Shown piece after piece: positions 1 through 11,560 of a DNA stretch of 64,000 nt. The position numbers and the translations under genes were made by a program. The stretch is from Lepisosteus oculatus (Eukaryota; Chordata; Actinopteri; Semionotiformes; Lepisosteidae). Location: NCBI RefSeq assembly GCF_040954835.1, contig NC_090712.1, positions 4,969,284 through 5,033,283 of the forward strand, written 5' to 3'. Within the stretch, counting starts at the first letter, position 1. Each line of letters begins with the position of its first letter. The notes under the pieces are model-generated. The model was not told the DNA's origin, searched no databases, and saw only the letters and a program-made list of their open reading frames with translations.

Positions 1-88
1 GAGGTTGTACTGTAGTTTGACTGTAGCGTAGGTTGTACCGTATTGTGTTTGGTGAGAGGGGCCCAATGAGAATGAGGAAGTGTCTTAC

Positions 89-324
89 TCATAAAGATCC
101 CTGACAGACTCTTCGCTGCTGGTGGTGATTTCATAGTAAGGTCCTGGGCGATAGCTCCATATCAAGTACCGCTGCAGTCCTTTGCTAAAGGCAACTCGGG
201 CTGGACGGTCTGTGTCCGTGCCCTTCGAACGCGTCGAAGAGAACTGCAGCCCATCCCTTGGGTACAGCAGAATGGCATACGTAGATTTTTCCCCAGAAGC
301 CAGGATGGCTTGGAAGGTGTTTCT
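89..324 (-). CDS. nid1: nid1 coding exon 3 (NIDO domain, continued)
   Basis: The 236-bp exon starts RNTFQAILAS after acceptor TGCACAG. It ends inside the codon after ...VRDLY, before donor GTAAGA (88-83). NTFQAxLAS and YPxDGLQF are hallmarks of the nidogen NIDO domain. The apparent stop in this frame is intronic. Exon 4 must lie left of position 1. Confidence 0.87.
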
Positions 325-3300
325 CTGTGCAAGTGGAACAAAATGCAACCTATTTAGACAGTACCCGCGATCAGTGCAAGTCTCTAAAGGAACCCATCAC
401 AAACTCCATCCAGATCATCCCGTTCAAAATCTTAATTCTTCTCTTCTTCTTGGCTTGAGTTTGCAATGGCATTCTGTTTGTATCACTAGCCGAAAACCCC
501 CATTGCATTACCATTGTTTTGCAGAGCGAATTGTAAAGAATTATCCAATTAAAAAAGGCCAAATTATAGACGCATAGCAAAAAAAAGGTATTAAAACAGG
601 ATCGCACAAATACAAAACACATACATATGGGAACAATCCACTTTTAATTAATCACGATACAGGCCATTTACTTCAGGATCAGGGATAAACTGCAATACTC
701 ACACGCACACTTGAAGCAGAACTGAGAGGTTTCGATCAAGGCACTGAATTACATAGACAACACATTAAATGAGAATTACAATGCTTCTGTGCAAGGTTAA
801 GTGGATCAGAGTGAAAGAGCTTGCCTGACCTTTTTGCAGTGTGATGTGAACTTACAGTAAAATACCCCACCACCACCACCACCACCAGATGGGACACTAG
901 CCTTGTAAATGAACCCCCCAGTAAAAACTGATTTCCATTAATGGAACTAGATGAGGAACATGGTGGTTATTCAGATTGGAGGACTTGTACCCAGGACCAC
1001 CTTAACCTCCCTCTGCGGTCTACTATCCCCTCTTACGGTTGCTTTGAAAGGAGGCTGACTGGGAAAGTGCAGCAGGGAGCCAGCCAGTGCCCAGGGTTAC
1101 CTTGCTGTCCAGCCCGTCGCCCCTGGTGTGCTCCTGGTAGGCAGCCACGTCCTCCCAGGTCACCACGAGGGTGTGAGTGGGGGTGAACTTTTCATCGTAG
1201 GGGAAGGCCCGGTTGATGTGGGCGGCCGCCAGCTGCAGGGTGTTGGGACTGGCGTCTTGCCGGACGAAGACTTTGCCAACTCCGTCGCTGGTGTCCAGGT
1301 CGGCCAAGAACATGGCGACCATGCCAAAACTGGGGGGGAAACTGTCTAGATACTCCCTCTCACTTGTCGGTTGACTGGTGGCAATGAAGCCATTGGTGTT
1401 TATCTACAAATTAAACCAAAACAAAATAATATTTTACCATGTATGACTCCAAACATTCCAAAACACTTTTAACATTTCATTGACGTGCATATTATTTACT
1501 GTACACGTTCAGCAACATACCAATACCCTTTACCATATAGTTCAAGCCACGTCAGCATGCATGGGCTGCAAAGGAAAAAGTAAAGGCTTATTCCCAACAT
1601 TTGGGCCGTGGAGCCTTCTTTGGCTGTGGGTGCCATTTGCAATGGGTTTCCTAGGTATGATCTCTAACAATAAATATAAAGAGACTGAGAAACTGTAGGT
1701 CACACTTCAGAATGTCCCGAAGCTGCAAGGACAGGAGAACTGCACCACCACCCCCAGATGGGATATTGGTGTAGTGTTTGAGTATCTGTTGCGCAATAAC
1801 ACAAGCTCTTCCAACATCTTTGCCATTTCTACATTTGTCGTCAATAAATACAGAACGAAGAGACAAAACCCATGTGTGTGGCCAGTGTGCAGGACTACCC
1901 TGGTGGCAGCATAAGGCTGCCGAGCCCATTTCCATGATACCAAACATAATTCAGCATCACAAAAACTGCCTGACAGCAGCTGAGCACCGCCTTTCCAACA
2001 TGTCTTCCTCAGCACTCCGCCACTGTAATAATCCCAGAACACCCTTTCCCTTCCCAAGCCCAAAACCCCAAATGACTACTCTTGAAAGTCTTAAAATAAA
2101 AAGCCCTTTTTAAAAAGACTTCCTGGATACATTGTTATTGTTATTGTTATTAAAAAAAACTTTTTGAAGACGTTGAAGAGGAAGAGCAAACACAAAGCAC
2201 CGTTTTAACTGGCAGTAAACATAAAGGTTTAGGTTGCAGTTCTGGAAAGGGGCAAGACAGGTTATAGAAAAGAGACTATTTTTGTATGTAATCACAGCTT
2301 CGGGAAATTGGTTAGATTTTATATAGATTATAAAAACTAGACTCATTTTTGTGTAGGAGAAAGCAGTTTGGAGAGTCAGCTTTGACATGCAGGGTTGTTG
2401 ATGAACCATCAATTTTAAGTGGCTGAAACGTAGGGGGAAAATGTATCTAAGAACAGGTACTGCAAATGTGCAGCTTTCACAGCTTGTTGCTTCTCTGAGT
2501 TTAGACGACAAAAGCCAAATGTGCAAAGTCTTGTCGAAGGGTCCTCTTCAGCCTGGGATCCAAATGCTTAAATCCAAACCATGAAGAGTTAAAATGTCTG
2601 GCTGACAGCATCACAACCAAGAGGAAGCTAGCTCCAGTGGTCTGTGTGTAAGGCATCAAAGAGCTCCCTGCGAGTCTGTGAAGCTAATTAAGAGTGTGTG
2701 TAGCAATGCATTCCCCTAGTTTGAACCTTAGGCTCCTGGGACAGACTCTTTAACTCAATGTTGAAGAGTCCACACAGCCTGCTATCTGTCTGGCAGGCAC
2801 TAGGGATGACAATGAATGGTTCCCCTAGAGAGAAGGGATATTTCTATTCTGATTGTGAAATTCAAGCCAAGAGGAGTAAGATAAGCTGCAGTCTACACTG
2901 ACTCCATCCCAACAACGCGGCTATCAAGAACAGGAAGGGCCACAGCACAGAAAATTCACCATCATGCAAGACAGATACTCTCAGTCACTTTCTGTTATGT
3001 TTCCTTTATGTTGCCTGAAGGTGAGTAGAAAAAAAGTTCTGGGTTTGTGACACTGGTTGCAATGCAGGGATAAGATAAGAGCTTTTCTTGGGCTGTACAG
3101 ACACACAAGCCTTGTGCTCTTCATCTCAAAGGAATGCTGGGATCTTGTGGTTTAGCTCCACTTTTAATTAAGAAAAGAAAAAGTTGTTCGACCCATTTAA
3201 GCACACCTATCATTCCCCAGGGCTTAGACACAGAAATTACAGGAGCACATTAGGCATGTCAAGATCTGAAAGAATCTGCAAGGGCCCACAAAGTAAAAAA

Positions 3301-6300
3301 AAAAAACACTAATGAGACCTAGTTAGGAGCAATTCACCAACTAAAGTCACTTGTTCTGTATCACATGGTTCAAATGGAATTGTAGAGGTGTACTGACCAA
3401 GTGAGCAATAAACCAGGTTGCAGCTGTTGGTTACTTTTTTCAGTACAAAGACTTTCAATTCCATTTTCAATGGTTAGCCTTCCATTGCTACTATACCGCC
3501 TGAATCAGAAGGGAAGTTTTCATCTTTTTCTCACCACAAATAGCACTGAAAAGCATTGAAGGGCCCTATCAAACTGCCTTGACAGATATTCAAGCTCAGT
3601 GCTGTACAGTGGGTGTCCAGGTTGGACTTCCATGAACTGACTCACACAGACAAATGACAACTAGAAACATTAGCACTGCACAGACTTGAGCTCAGGAGAT
3701 TTTGTTGTGCACTGAAACGACAGAATGTCGAAAACAACACTATCTTTTCATTTAAGTTAACGTCACCTATGTAATTACTGTTAACGTGCACATATTACAC
3801 CATTATGTAAAGACTGTATAAGGATATGCCTAAGGAAAATAAATGTCGCTGTCTCTTTATGAGAAAAAACACAGACACAGTATACACTTTATCATGCACC
3901 TCATAGCCGTTCTTAGTATAGTGTAGACAAAGGCTTTTCTAAACACAGACAGCCTGTGTTGCAGTGTGTGTCCAGGTTATCAGGGCTGTAGTGTGTCTTG
4001 GCCTCAGGGCAGGTTTTTATTTGAGGAGGATGAGCACAGAATGACATGGCTGACATTGGCAAGACAATGAAGCTGTCAAAAGAACTTTACATACCTGCCG
4101 TCAGCTTAATGCTCTGTAAAATAGGAGAGGTTTTTTCTTTCAAAACAAGAGCAGTGATAAACATGAAGGAATTTTTATAAAAAGAATTCAGATGAACCAA
4201 ATGGCACAATTAGGTCCCAGCTGTTAATCACAAAGAGGAGTTTCATCTGCCCGGACCGCCATATTCTCTTTAACATAAGCGTGATGTCGAATTTTGTGGG
4301 AGAGATTTTATGTTAGAAAATGGTGAATTCCTAAAAAAATTGTTTGAAGGCATGGAGGTAAAATAAGTGCTTTAGCATTCCCACATCCCCAGCAAAAACA
4401 AACCTACAAGATTGTGGAAAATGAACCATGAATAAATAAGAAACCACAGGGAATTGGGCTGGCGCAGGTCCAGGGTTGATTTTCTGTGCCGACAAACAAA
4501 ATATGGTTAAGATGTCAAGAGCTCTGTTTTAATAAAGGGGAAGGATGTAAAGAATGTCTCACACTGAAAGAAAATGGTGAGTACATACTGAATGGAATCA
4601 ATTCTACCAGATGCAGAAGAGATTTTCCCCAGTACAGAGAAAACTGCTACACCACAGTTCAGACTAAACAAACCCATCATTAGGGAGAGTTTACATTTGA
4701 TAATGTCGCATGAGGTCTTGTTTATGCTAAGAGACTTGAACACAAAATGCATGGGTGTGTGAATGTGTGCGTGCTTAACGACTAATTACTTCACTGGGGT
4801 ATTTAGGTTTGTGACAAATTGGGCTGGAAAATATCCGCTTTTAGCAAACTGGTTAAAGGGCCTTACTGCTCTGTCCCTTCCAGTGTGTTGAAGAACAGTG
4901 GCAGAGACGTGAAAAGACTTTGAGCAGAAGTGAAACATCGGATCACTTTCTTCATCGACAGCATGTATAATAAAAAAGTCCTTCTGGAGAAAGCCTGCAG
5001 GAACAGCCAGATATACCAGCTGCAAGGTTTTGTGTGTAGATAATGCGAAATAATATTCCTTTACTGAAGATTCAGCCTGACAGACCTGACCTAGAGCAAA
5101 AGAGAGGTGCCTAACTCCCTTTGGTTATTTAATCATATGTTGCTTAAGAGTAGTTTAAAGTTTCTTACACAAAAGGATTAGACTTATCATATCCACGCCA
5201 TCTCTCTGAAGAACAAGCCTGAAGGACTGATGAACCTGGAGCAGTGAGCTGAGCACAACAAGGCTGAGATGACCTGCAATTGACTTGTTTGGAAGGGAAG
5301 TAAAAGTCGACACACAGCAAGTAGGATTCACTGCTATAAAAAGACCATATAAAAACCTCAGCACAATAGGAAATAACGAGAGCATGCTCTGAAGCAGATC
5401 CAAACCCACAGCATAGCCTCTAACCCATCACACAATATTCACTTTCATTCATGTTATTTCAATGCAGTCTTTGCCTACTAATTCATTTGGATAATATATG
5501 AATTTGAGGACCTTTCGAATAGCTTGTGTTCTTCAGCAGTGGTTCTCTTCATACCAGTATTGCTCCCCAGATACAAGTCCGGTAAAGAGCAAATTGTTCA
5601 AAACATGTTGATTCCAGTATCGCCCATAAAAAAATAATGACATTCCCAAGCAAAAGCATTGTGCCCACCCACTGAAATAGACAAAGGGCTAGAAATCTAC
5701 TTACGACTTCTTTCTGTCAAAACAAAAGAGCGGGTGAACACCCTCATGGTGCTATCTGCAAGTTAAAAGGCTCACACTGGAAAGACCCTGCTCATTCGGA
5801 GACACCAGCAGGAACCAGCAGGTTCCATTTGCTAAACTGGGGGAGGATTGCAACTTGCAGCCAGGGGGGGCACTCTTACTTCCTCCCTATCCTAAATGAA
5901 TCCTTCTTCTTCTGTGACAGAGCACAGTCCACATGGGCTCCAACAGCATGCAGAAAGAATTTAACCTCGGCCATCCCCCACCTCTCCCAGAGGCTCCCCT
6001 CAGTCCTGCAGGGTAGGGTAATGATATGAAACCCAGCTGTTGCACATGAAAGCAGCCCGCGGGAGAAACAGGACCTCGTCCTGAGTGGTGGAATGGGAAG
6101 TGAGGGACCCAGGCGCCGCTCACATCTGCTGATGTGCTGAGGATACAGCTGTGAGGGTACACCCCTCCTGGGCTACAGGGACGTGCGCGTCACACAGCGT
6201 CCAAGAGGGGGAACAGTTCAGGAGCAAATGAAGCACTGAAACGATTTGGTGAAGACAAAAACTCCACAGCACATCTCAAAATGCAAGGCTCCACACAGAG

Positions 6301-6883
6301 TATTAATCAGACAAAGCCGGTACACTCCAGCTCCTGACATCACAGAACGACTGGCAAAATCAAAAACTCACTGCTAAAGCACAGCCTGAGAAAGAAAATG
6401 TACTGCACTTCAAAAAAAGGTCTTCCCAACGATCCCAACAAAACCCGGAGGAGTCCCGACATTGCTATTTTGGGAATAATTTTCAAAGGAGGTCAGCATC
6501 TATCCAGCAAAACAGGCAAACTGTCTGCCAACTGCGTGGCCTGTTCTCTGGCTATTGTGTTAAATCAATTAGCCATAAGTGATGCACAAAGAGAGAAAAA
6601 AATAGGTTCCTGTGCGCATAACAGGATTAGCAATAAAAGAATATCCCAGAGGAAACATTCCGGACAACATGTCCAAAGATTGCACGGCTACAGAAATGGA
6701 AACAATACTAAAATTAGTTCATGTTTTTTTTTTTTTAATGTGGAAAAAAAATCCCATAATATTGGGGCATGCAGTAAGACAAGCCGTTACTATACTATGG
6801 TGGCGGTGGAGGGGATCCCCATTACCTGTAAAGCGCTTTGAGTGGAGTGTCCAGAAAAGCTCTATATAAGTGTAAGCAATTAT

Positions 6884-6942
<59 letters not shown>

Positions 6943-8748
6943 GTCCTATAGCGCATTATCACCCAGTACAGGAGACTATTGCCTCAGACCAGAGGAATAG
7001 CAGAGCCGAGAGGTTGCAGAGAAGGATCTCAGTCCACATCTTTAGCAGAAAAGGCTACAACTAGTCCTAGAATCTGGTGCTGCCATTAAGCGCTCGTAGA
7101 ACACAAACACAAATCACTTGTGCTCTAAGGCAGGAAATTGTCTTTGGTGAGAACGCAGGGCTGGATTTCTTTCAGACTATCCAAAGTCGAAGCTGGGCTC
7201 TACAAATATCAATTACCCCAGAAATGAGTAACTTTGAGATGTTTTATAATCACTATGCTGTATTTTTTTTTTGTCGATTGTGTTATTTTTACTCAGAGAA
7301 ATTCCTTTTATTTGAATACAGTACTTTAAATGAAGACAATCTTACAGCAACACAAAATGCAAACAGCTTTCCACATCTCCTGCATCGGAACACTTGTGAT
7401 CTAAAATAATGAAAGGATTTAAATAACAGTTAAAAGTCAAGACAAGCTCTCCTCTTGCTAGAGGGGGCTGGAAATATCGTTATGAAAAGTTAGTTCCTTT
7501 CTGAGGCCTCCCTCCAAACTTGGATAAAATCTCATAGACCAAACATTAGACTTTATATTGGTTGCTCACGTCCTTAGATAGGATCAGCATTCCTTAGCGA
7601 ATGATATCTGCTTGGGAAACCTCGGACTTTAAAATTCAACTTCAATCATCATGCCTAAAAAACCGCTATCTGAAGAAGTCCAATTAAATCAAACAAATCG
7701 GTTTTGGGGCGGTGTTTCCTTTGGTTTGCTGCTTATCTGTTTATTTAATGCAGAGAGATGCAACATTAAAAACAATGGTGGCTACAAAACTGATAATCGC
7801 AGGCAGATTCGCGTATTTGATGTTATCAGTGCTGGCTCTCCATACAGTACCGCCTGGGACTACCTTTTTTCTCGTGATAATTACAAGGCATGGGAGTGAG
7901 GTAAAAGTCCAGTGGTTAAAAAATAAACAAGGCAGAGTTTTCTGTTGCCACAAAGATACGAAGAAACAGTCGATGTATCTATTTCTTAAACAATCGATAA
8001 TTACTCCGGCGCAAAAAGTAGCGCAACACGAGATCCCTTTGGTGGGCGAACCGTTATGTTTCGTTTTTCCAAGTAAGGATCGCAAAAAAGTCTTAGTGTA
8101 GTTATTTCTAACCTTTAGCTGGCTGACATATGTGGAAAGAAAAGGACTTGTGAATCATTATCTTAAGATTCGGCATGTCATTTATTCTGTGCATTTCATA
8201 ATGCTTTGTGCCCTTAATAATATATTATTTCGCTTTATATTAATATGAAAATAGAAGACGAAATATTGAAAACAGTCGTCGTGAATTGATGCTCGGTGGT
8301 TCTTTTTTGCAGATTTGTCGTAAGGCACCTTAAACATTGAGTTTAAAGTGCCTTACGACAAATCTGCAAAAAATAACCAAGATATTGTGGCGTTTATAGA
8401 TTACGTTTAAGTTAAACATTAACCATTTATACCAGCACACAACTCCTTTTTCAATAGGTCTCCCAGAGCTTTCACAGTGCTTACGAAGGCTTTGGAAAAG
8501 AGGTCAACACGCTTCGTGTTAAGTGACTGCCTACTTACATGAACGCTGCTGAATTTGCCGTCGTAAAACATCAGCGGTTTATCCAGAGCGAATTCAAGCG
8601 AGGTGTCGTCTCCTCTCTCCAGGAGCTGGTCCCCAGCCCCCTCCCCGTACTGGAAAAGTTCTCTCCGGCTCACGCCGCCGGTACACACCGCTAACCAGAG
8701 AAGGGCGAGTCCGAGCAGCCAGCCTTTACACCGTGTTGTACACCCCAT
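89..8748 (-). CDS. nid1: Nidogen-1, 5' part (coding exons 1-3; continues off the left edge)
   Basis: Secreted basement-membrane glycoprotein that links laminin and type IV collagen networks. Three coding exons are visible: 8539-8748, 1101-1403 and 89-324, giving 249 residues plus a split codon. Residues 1 to about 26 form a signal peptide (hydrophobic WLLGLALLWLAVC). They are followed by the mature nidogen start RRELFQYGEG and the acidic GDD motif. The NIDO domain begins in exon 2 (NTNGFIATS, FLADLDTSDGVGKV) and runs through exon 3 (NTFQAILAS, YPRDGLQF). Introns 1 and 2 are both phase 0. The EGF, thyroglobulin and LDL-receptor YWTD modules of the family lie outside the window. Exon 1 has some NID2-like residues (GDQLL, FYDGKFSS). 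Exon 2 and the GPR137B and ERO1B neighbours favour NID1, so the paralogue call rests partly on synteny. Confidence 0.85.
867..887. repeat. (CAC)n microsatellite
   Basis: About seven CAC/CCA units in nid1 intron 2, seen directly. Confidence 0.85.
1101..1403 (-). CDS. nid1: nid1 coding exon 2 (start of NIDO domain)
   Basis: One hundred and one codons, phase 0 at both ends. The acceptor is TTTGTAG and the donor follows ...GLDSK as GTAACC. The FPPSFGMVAMFLADLDTSDG segment lines up with the NID1 segment FPPxFGxVAxFLADLDTxDG more closely than with the remembered NID2 sequence. Confidence 0.88.
6795..6941 (+). mobile_element. 5S-SINE 3' tail with (ATT)n tract
   Basis: The segment GTAAAGCGCTTTGAGTGGAG, then TCTATATAAGTGTAAGCAAT, is shared with the copy ending at 24247 and partly with the copy at 14095-14590. 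The ATT tract runs from about 6885 to 6941. Only the 3' part of the element is recognisable here, as expected of 5'-truncated retrotransposed copies. Confidence 0.75.
8297..8379. repeat. Near-perfect 39-nt-arm hairpin
   Basis: Left arm 8297-8335 and right arm 8341-8379 are reverse complements with two mismatches, separated by the 5-nt loop ATTGA. The arms contain the core GATTTGTCGTAAGGCAC. The hairpin sits in nid1 intron 1, about 160 bp downstream of exon 1 in transcript sense. It could be a template-switch product, a tiny foldback element or a small-RNA hairpin. Confidence 0.9.
8539..8748 (-). CDS. nid1: nid1 coding exon 1 (signal peptide and mature N-terminus)
   Basis: Seventy codons from the first ATG (8746-8748). 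The reading frame upstream of it has only a TTG. The exon ends ...FSSVH before a consensus donor GTAAGT at 8538-8533, in phase 0. It encodes the signal peptide and the start of the G1 globule. The upstream GC-rich leader fits a promoter-proximal first exon. Confidence 0.88.
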
Positions 8749-9000
8749 TCTCAATCCAGCTTCGGACCGGGAGTAGATTTACAGATTTTCCTTCTATTCT
8801 CTCTCTCTCCTAAACGGGGTGGAAATCTAAAATGCTGAACTGTCCCCCACCTTCTGCTCCGAAGAAATAGGGGGGAAAAACTTTTTCCAAAAGTTGAGAC
8901 AGGACAGAGAAGCGGGGGGGGGGCGGGCCGGAGTTGGGCAGGGCGGAGAGCTCTGGGACAATTGATTGATAGCACTCATCTCCCTGAAACTTCTCTAACC
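8749..9000 (-). promoter_or_regulatory. nid1: nid1 5' leader and probable promoter
   Basis: The GC content rises just upstream of the start codon. A G-run/GC-box (about 8916-8936) is followed by an AT-rich stretch with ATTGATTG. No TATA box was assigned and the transcription start is unknown. The position is inferred from the first coding exon. Confidence 0.4.
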
Positions 9001-10574
9001 CTCACTTCTCTAGCTGTTGCGGGCTGGAGAAGATCTGGCCGGTGGACACTGTGTAAGACACAGGCAAGCACTGACCCACCATCCCTGACTGAGGCCAAAG
9101 CCGACAAGCCACAGACCTGCACGCGTGGTTGAACCTGCGGATGTGCTTGAAACCAGAACATTAGGTCTTGAGTTTTGTTACATAAACCGAACGCTACAGG
9201 ACAAATCCAATCCAATTAAAAGCGATTGCTGATATGTTATGGTAACGAACTGTAGTTATTCGCTTTTTATTTTATATTTGAGATAGAAACATAATTTAAA
9301 GTTGAAAAATGAATTGCAGTGTTGAAGCGTGTTCATGTCTTGTTTAATTCTCCAATACTGGAATACTGAAATGTTCTGCTTTTTTTCTTCCCCTTTAAAC
9401 ACCACGCTCTTCAGTTTGGGGGAAGAGAGAAATGGGATTTTTTGGCGTGCAGGGACACACGGATTATTTGAAAGTCACGAAACAAATATTCATATTAAAA
9501 GATCTACCAGATATCTCAAGACAACAGAAGGCTTCCTGGATTGTTTAGGAATGTAAAAATGAAGTGGGGGATCTGACATATATATAGATATGAAAAGCAA
9601 TATTCTGCTCTTATGGCGAGCCCTGCCCAATCCGAATAAACTGTGCTTTCGCGGAGAGGACCTGCAGTGTTTTTCCGCTGCGGCCGCTGCCATGCTGGTG
9701 TCAAACGACAGCGCGTCTTTCGGAGTTTCCATTCGCCTCGGCTTTCCTTTCACCGTTAAACTAATTCTGTTTAAAAAGTGGCAACAGTTCAATAGTCAAA
9801 ACTGTTTTATTATTTTAATGGTTACATTGTCGGCTATTGTTTTCGTGTTTTCTTTTGACACGTTCATTAGGAAGCCCTGGTGAACACAGACAGGCGTCAC
9901 CTGCGGTTCGTGACCGAAATGTTCTGGTTGCAATAAAACTTCCAAATCGCGCTTCCAATTTCTGGATTCAAAAGTGCAACACTCGGGGACAGCAAGGTGT
10001 TGCCTGCACCTGCTTGCTTGCGAATGTTAAGGAAAATAAACTCCAGATCTTATTAAAAGGTGTAAATCGTTAGTGTTTGGAAGCCTGTCACGTACAGCGG
10101 GATCTGGGTGCTTGTCAAGGATCAGTGGTGTTCAGGTTAAGGGAAAGGGCTTTGTAACCAGCGGATTCCGGGCTGTCATCATTGTGTGCCCCCCAGTCTA
10201 AATGACTGAACCTCCGCACGCTGTGCTGTGGATGAGATGTAAAACAGGGACCCTACTGCACGTAACAGCCTTTGGTGCCCCCTTGTGAGGTGAGCTGTGG
10301 TCTTCATCTTTAGATGCCAACTGAAGGGCCCTCAGGCGACCAACAGCTGCTCTTTGATGCCTAATCTCATCTTTAATCGGCGCTTCCTATGAGCTACAGT
10401 GTCTGTCTGAGGACAAAGTCGTTTTAAGTAAATTATCGTACAAATAGAGTTTGTTTTTTTATACTGCAGTCAAGGCTTGAAAAGAAACCCCAAAACCAAA
10501 GCTCGTCTCCCTCCACACAAGTCCGTTTTTATCCTCCCGTTATGTCCGCATGAACTGTTACATGAGAAAATCTC

Positions 10575-11560
10575 ATGAGATTTTGCTGCATCCTTCCATC
10601 TGTTTTATAACTGCTTCAACCAGCTTAACCCCGCAAGCAGCAGGTACAAGGCAGGATACACCCTGGATGGGATGCCAGTCTGTTGCAGGGTTCACACAGA
10701 CACCACCACACGGCCAATTTTCCCAGAAGCCAACTAAAACTGCCAGTTTATCTTTGGACAATAAAACAAATCTTTGGAAAAAGGAAACGAAAAGAAAAAT
10801 GATCTTTGGTCTGGAGGGATAAGTACGACGTCACCAAATGGGGCTTCTCCACAGCAAGGGAGGGCTGGAAAGTGGACATCCCTGCTCCCCGAGCTCCTCC
10901 GCAGGTTCAGAGCCGGGACAGGGAAACGGACAACCACGAGGGGTGGGGCTCGGAGGGACTCTGTTGTTGCGCAAATCCGGCCCCCTCATCCACTTGCACT
11001 GACTGATAACGGACAGTCACCTCATTCGGAAAGTTCTTATTTGATGTGGGTTTAATAATTTGTTAGAATGTGTACCTATTGTGAAATGTGTTTTGTGAAA
11101 GTTTATTTTGATGGGAAAAAAAATAAACTCTCTTTGGACTGGAGGCAAGGGAAGGGACTGTGGGCCTTGTACAGGGACGGAAGCAGAAATCTCTGCTCCC
11201 TGAGCTCCTGCGGATGACTGGACGACCGCCGGGTCAGAGCCACAACAGGGAACTGGACAAAAACAAGCGGTAGGACGTGGAAGTGAATGTAGACTCTAGC
11301 AAATCTAGCCCCACTTGCTCTGTTTGATAATGGACAGTCACCCGATTGGGAAAGTTTTGAACTGATGTAAGTTTAATCATTTGTTAGTTATTGTGAAAAT
11401 GGTTTTCATGAAATAAAGTTTATTTTGCTAGAACAAAAAATATCTTTGGACTAGAAACCAGATCACGTGGAAGAAACCCATGCAGACAGGGGAGAAGATA
11501 CAAACTGCACACACATAACACCCCAGGTCTGGAATTAAACCAGCGCTGTGAACCAGTATT
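10575..11560 (+). repeat. Fish-type dispersed repeat interrupted by tandem ~320-bp units
   Basis: The left part (10575-10770) has the blocks GGATACACCCTGGATGGGAT and CCAGAAGCCAACTAAA. The right part (about 11443-11560) has CTTTGGACTAGAAACC and a region close to the GAACCCAGGGCCC end of related copies. Between them lie two diverged tandem units that start at the CTTTGG motif near 10801 and 11130 and end near 11443. The copies share CTGATAACGGACAGTCACC-type and GTTTATTTTG segments. The class of the parent repeat is uncertain. Confidence 0.6.

Larger units (their letters stand above)
1404..8538 (-). other. nid1: nid1 intron 1
   Basis: A 7.1-kb phase-0 intron with no additional exon recognised. 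It contains a TTATTG microsatellite (about 2128-2150), a 5S-SINE tail with a long ATT tract (6795-6941), and a strong hairpin at 8297-8379. Several open frames at 7650-8100 on both strands resemble no family I know. Confidence 0.75.

Noticed and set aside
7651-8101. Overlapping open frames on both strands (up to 129 codons) in NID1 intron 1
   Set aside because: There is no recognisable family, domain or splice structure, and the opposing frames overlap. They are most likely chance frames.
8297-8379. Rho-independent terminator
   Set aside because: The shape is similar (stem with T-run), but this is a vertebrate intron and such terminators do not apply.
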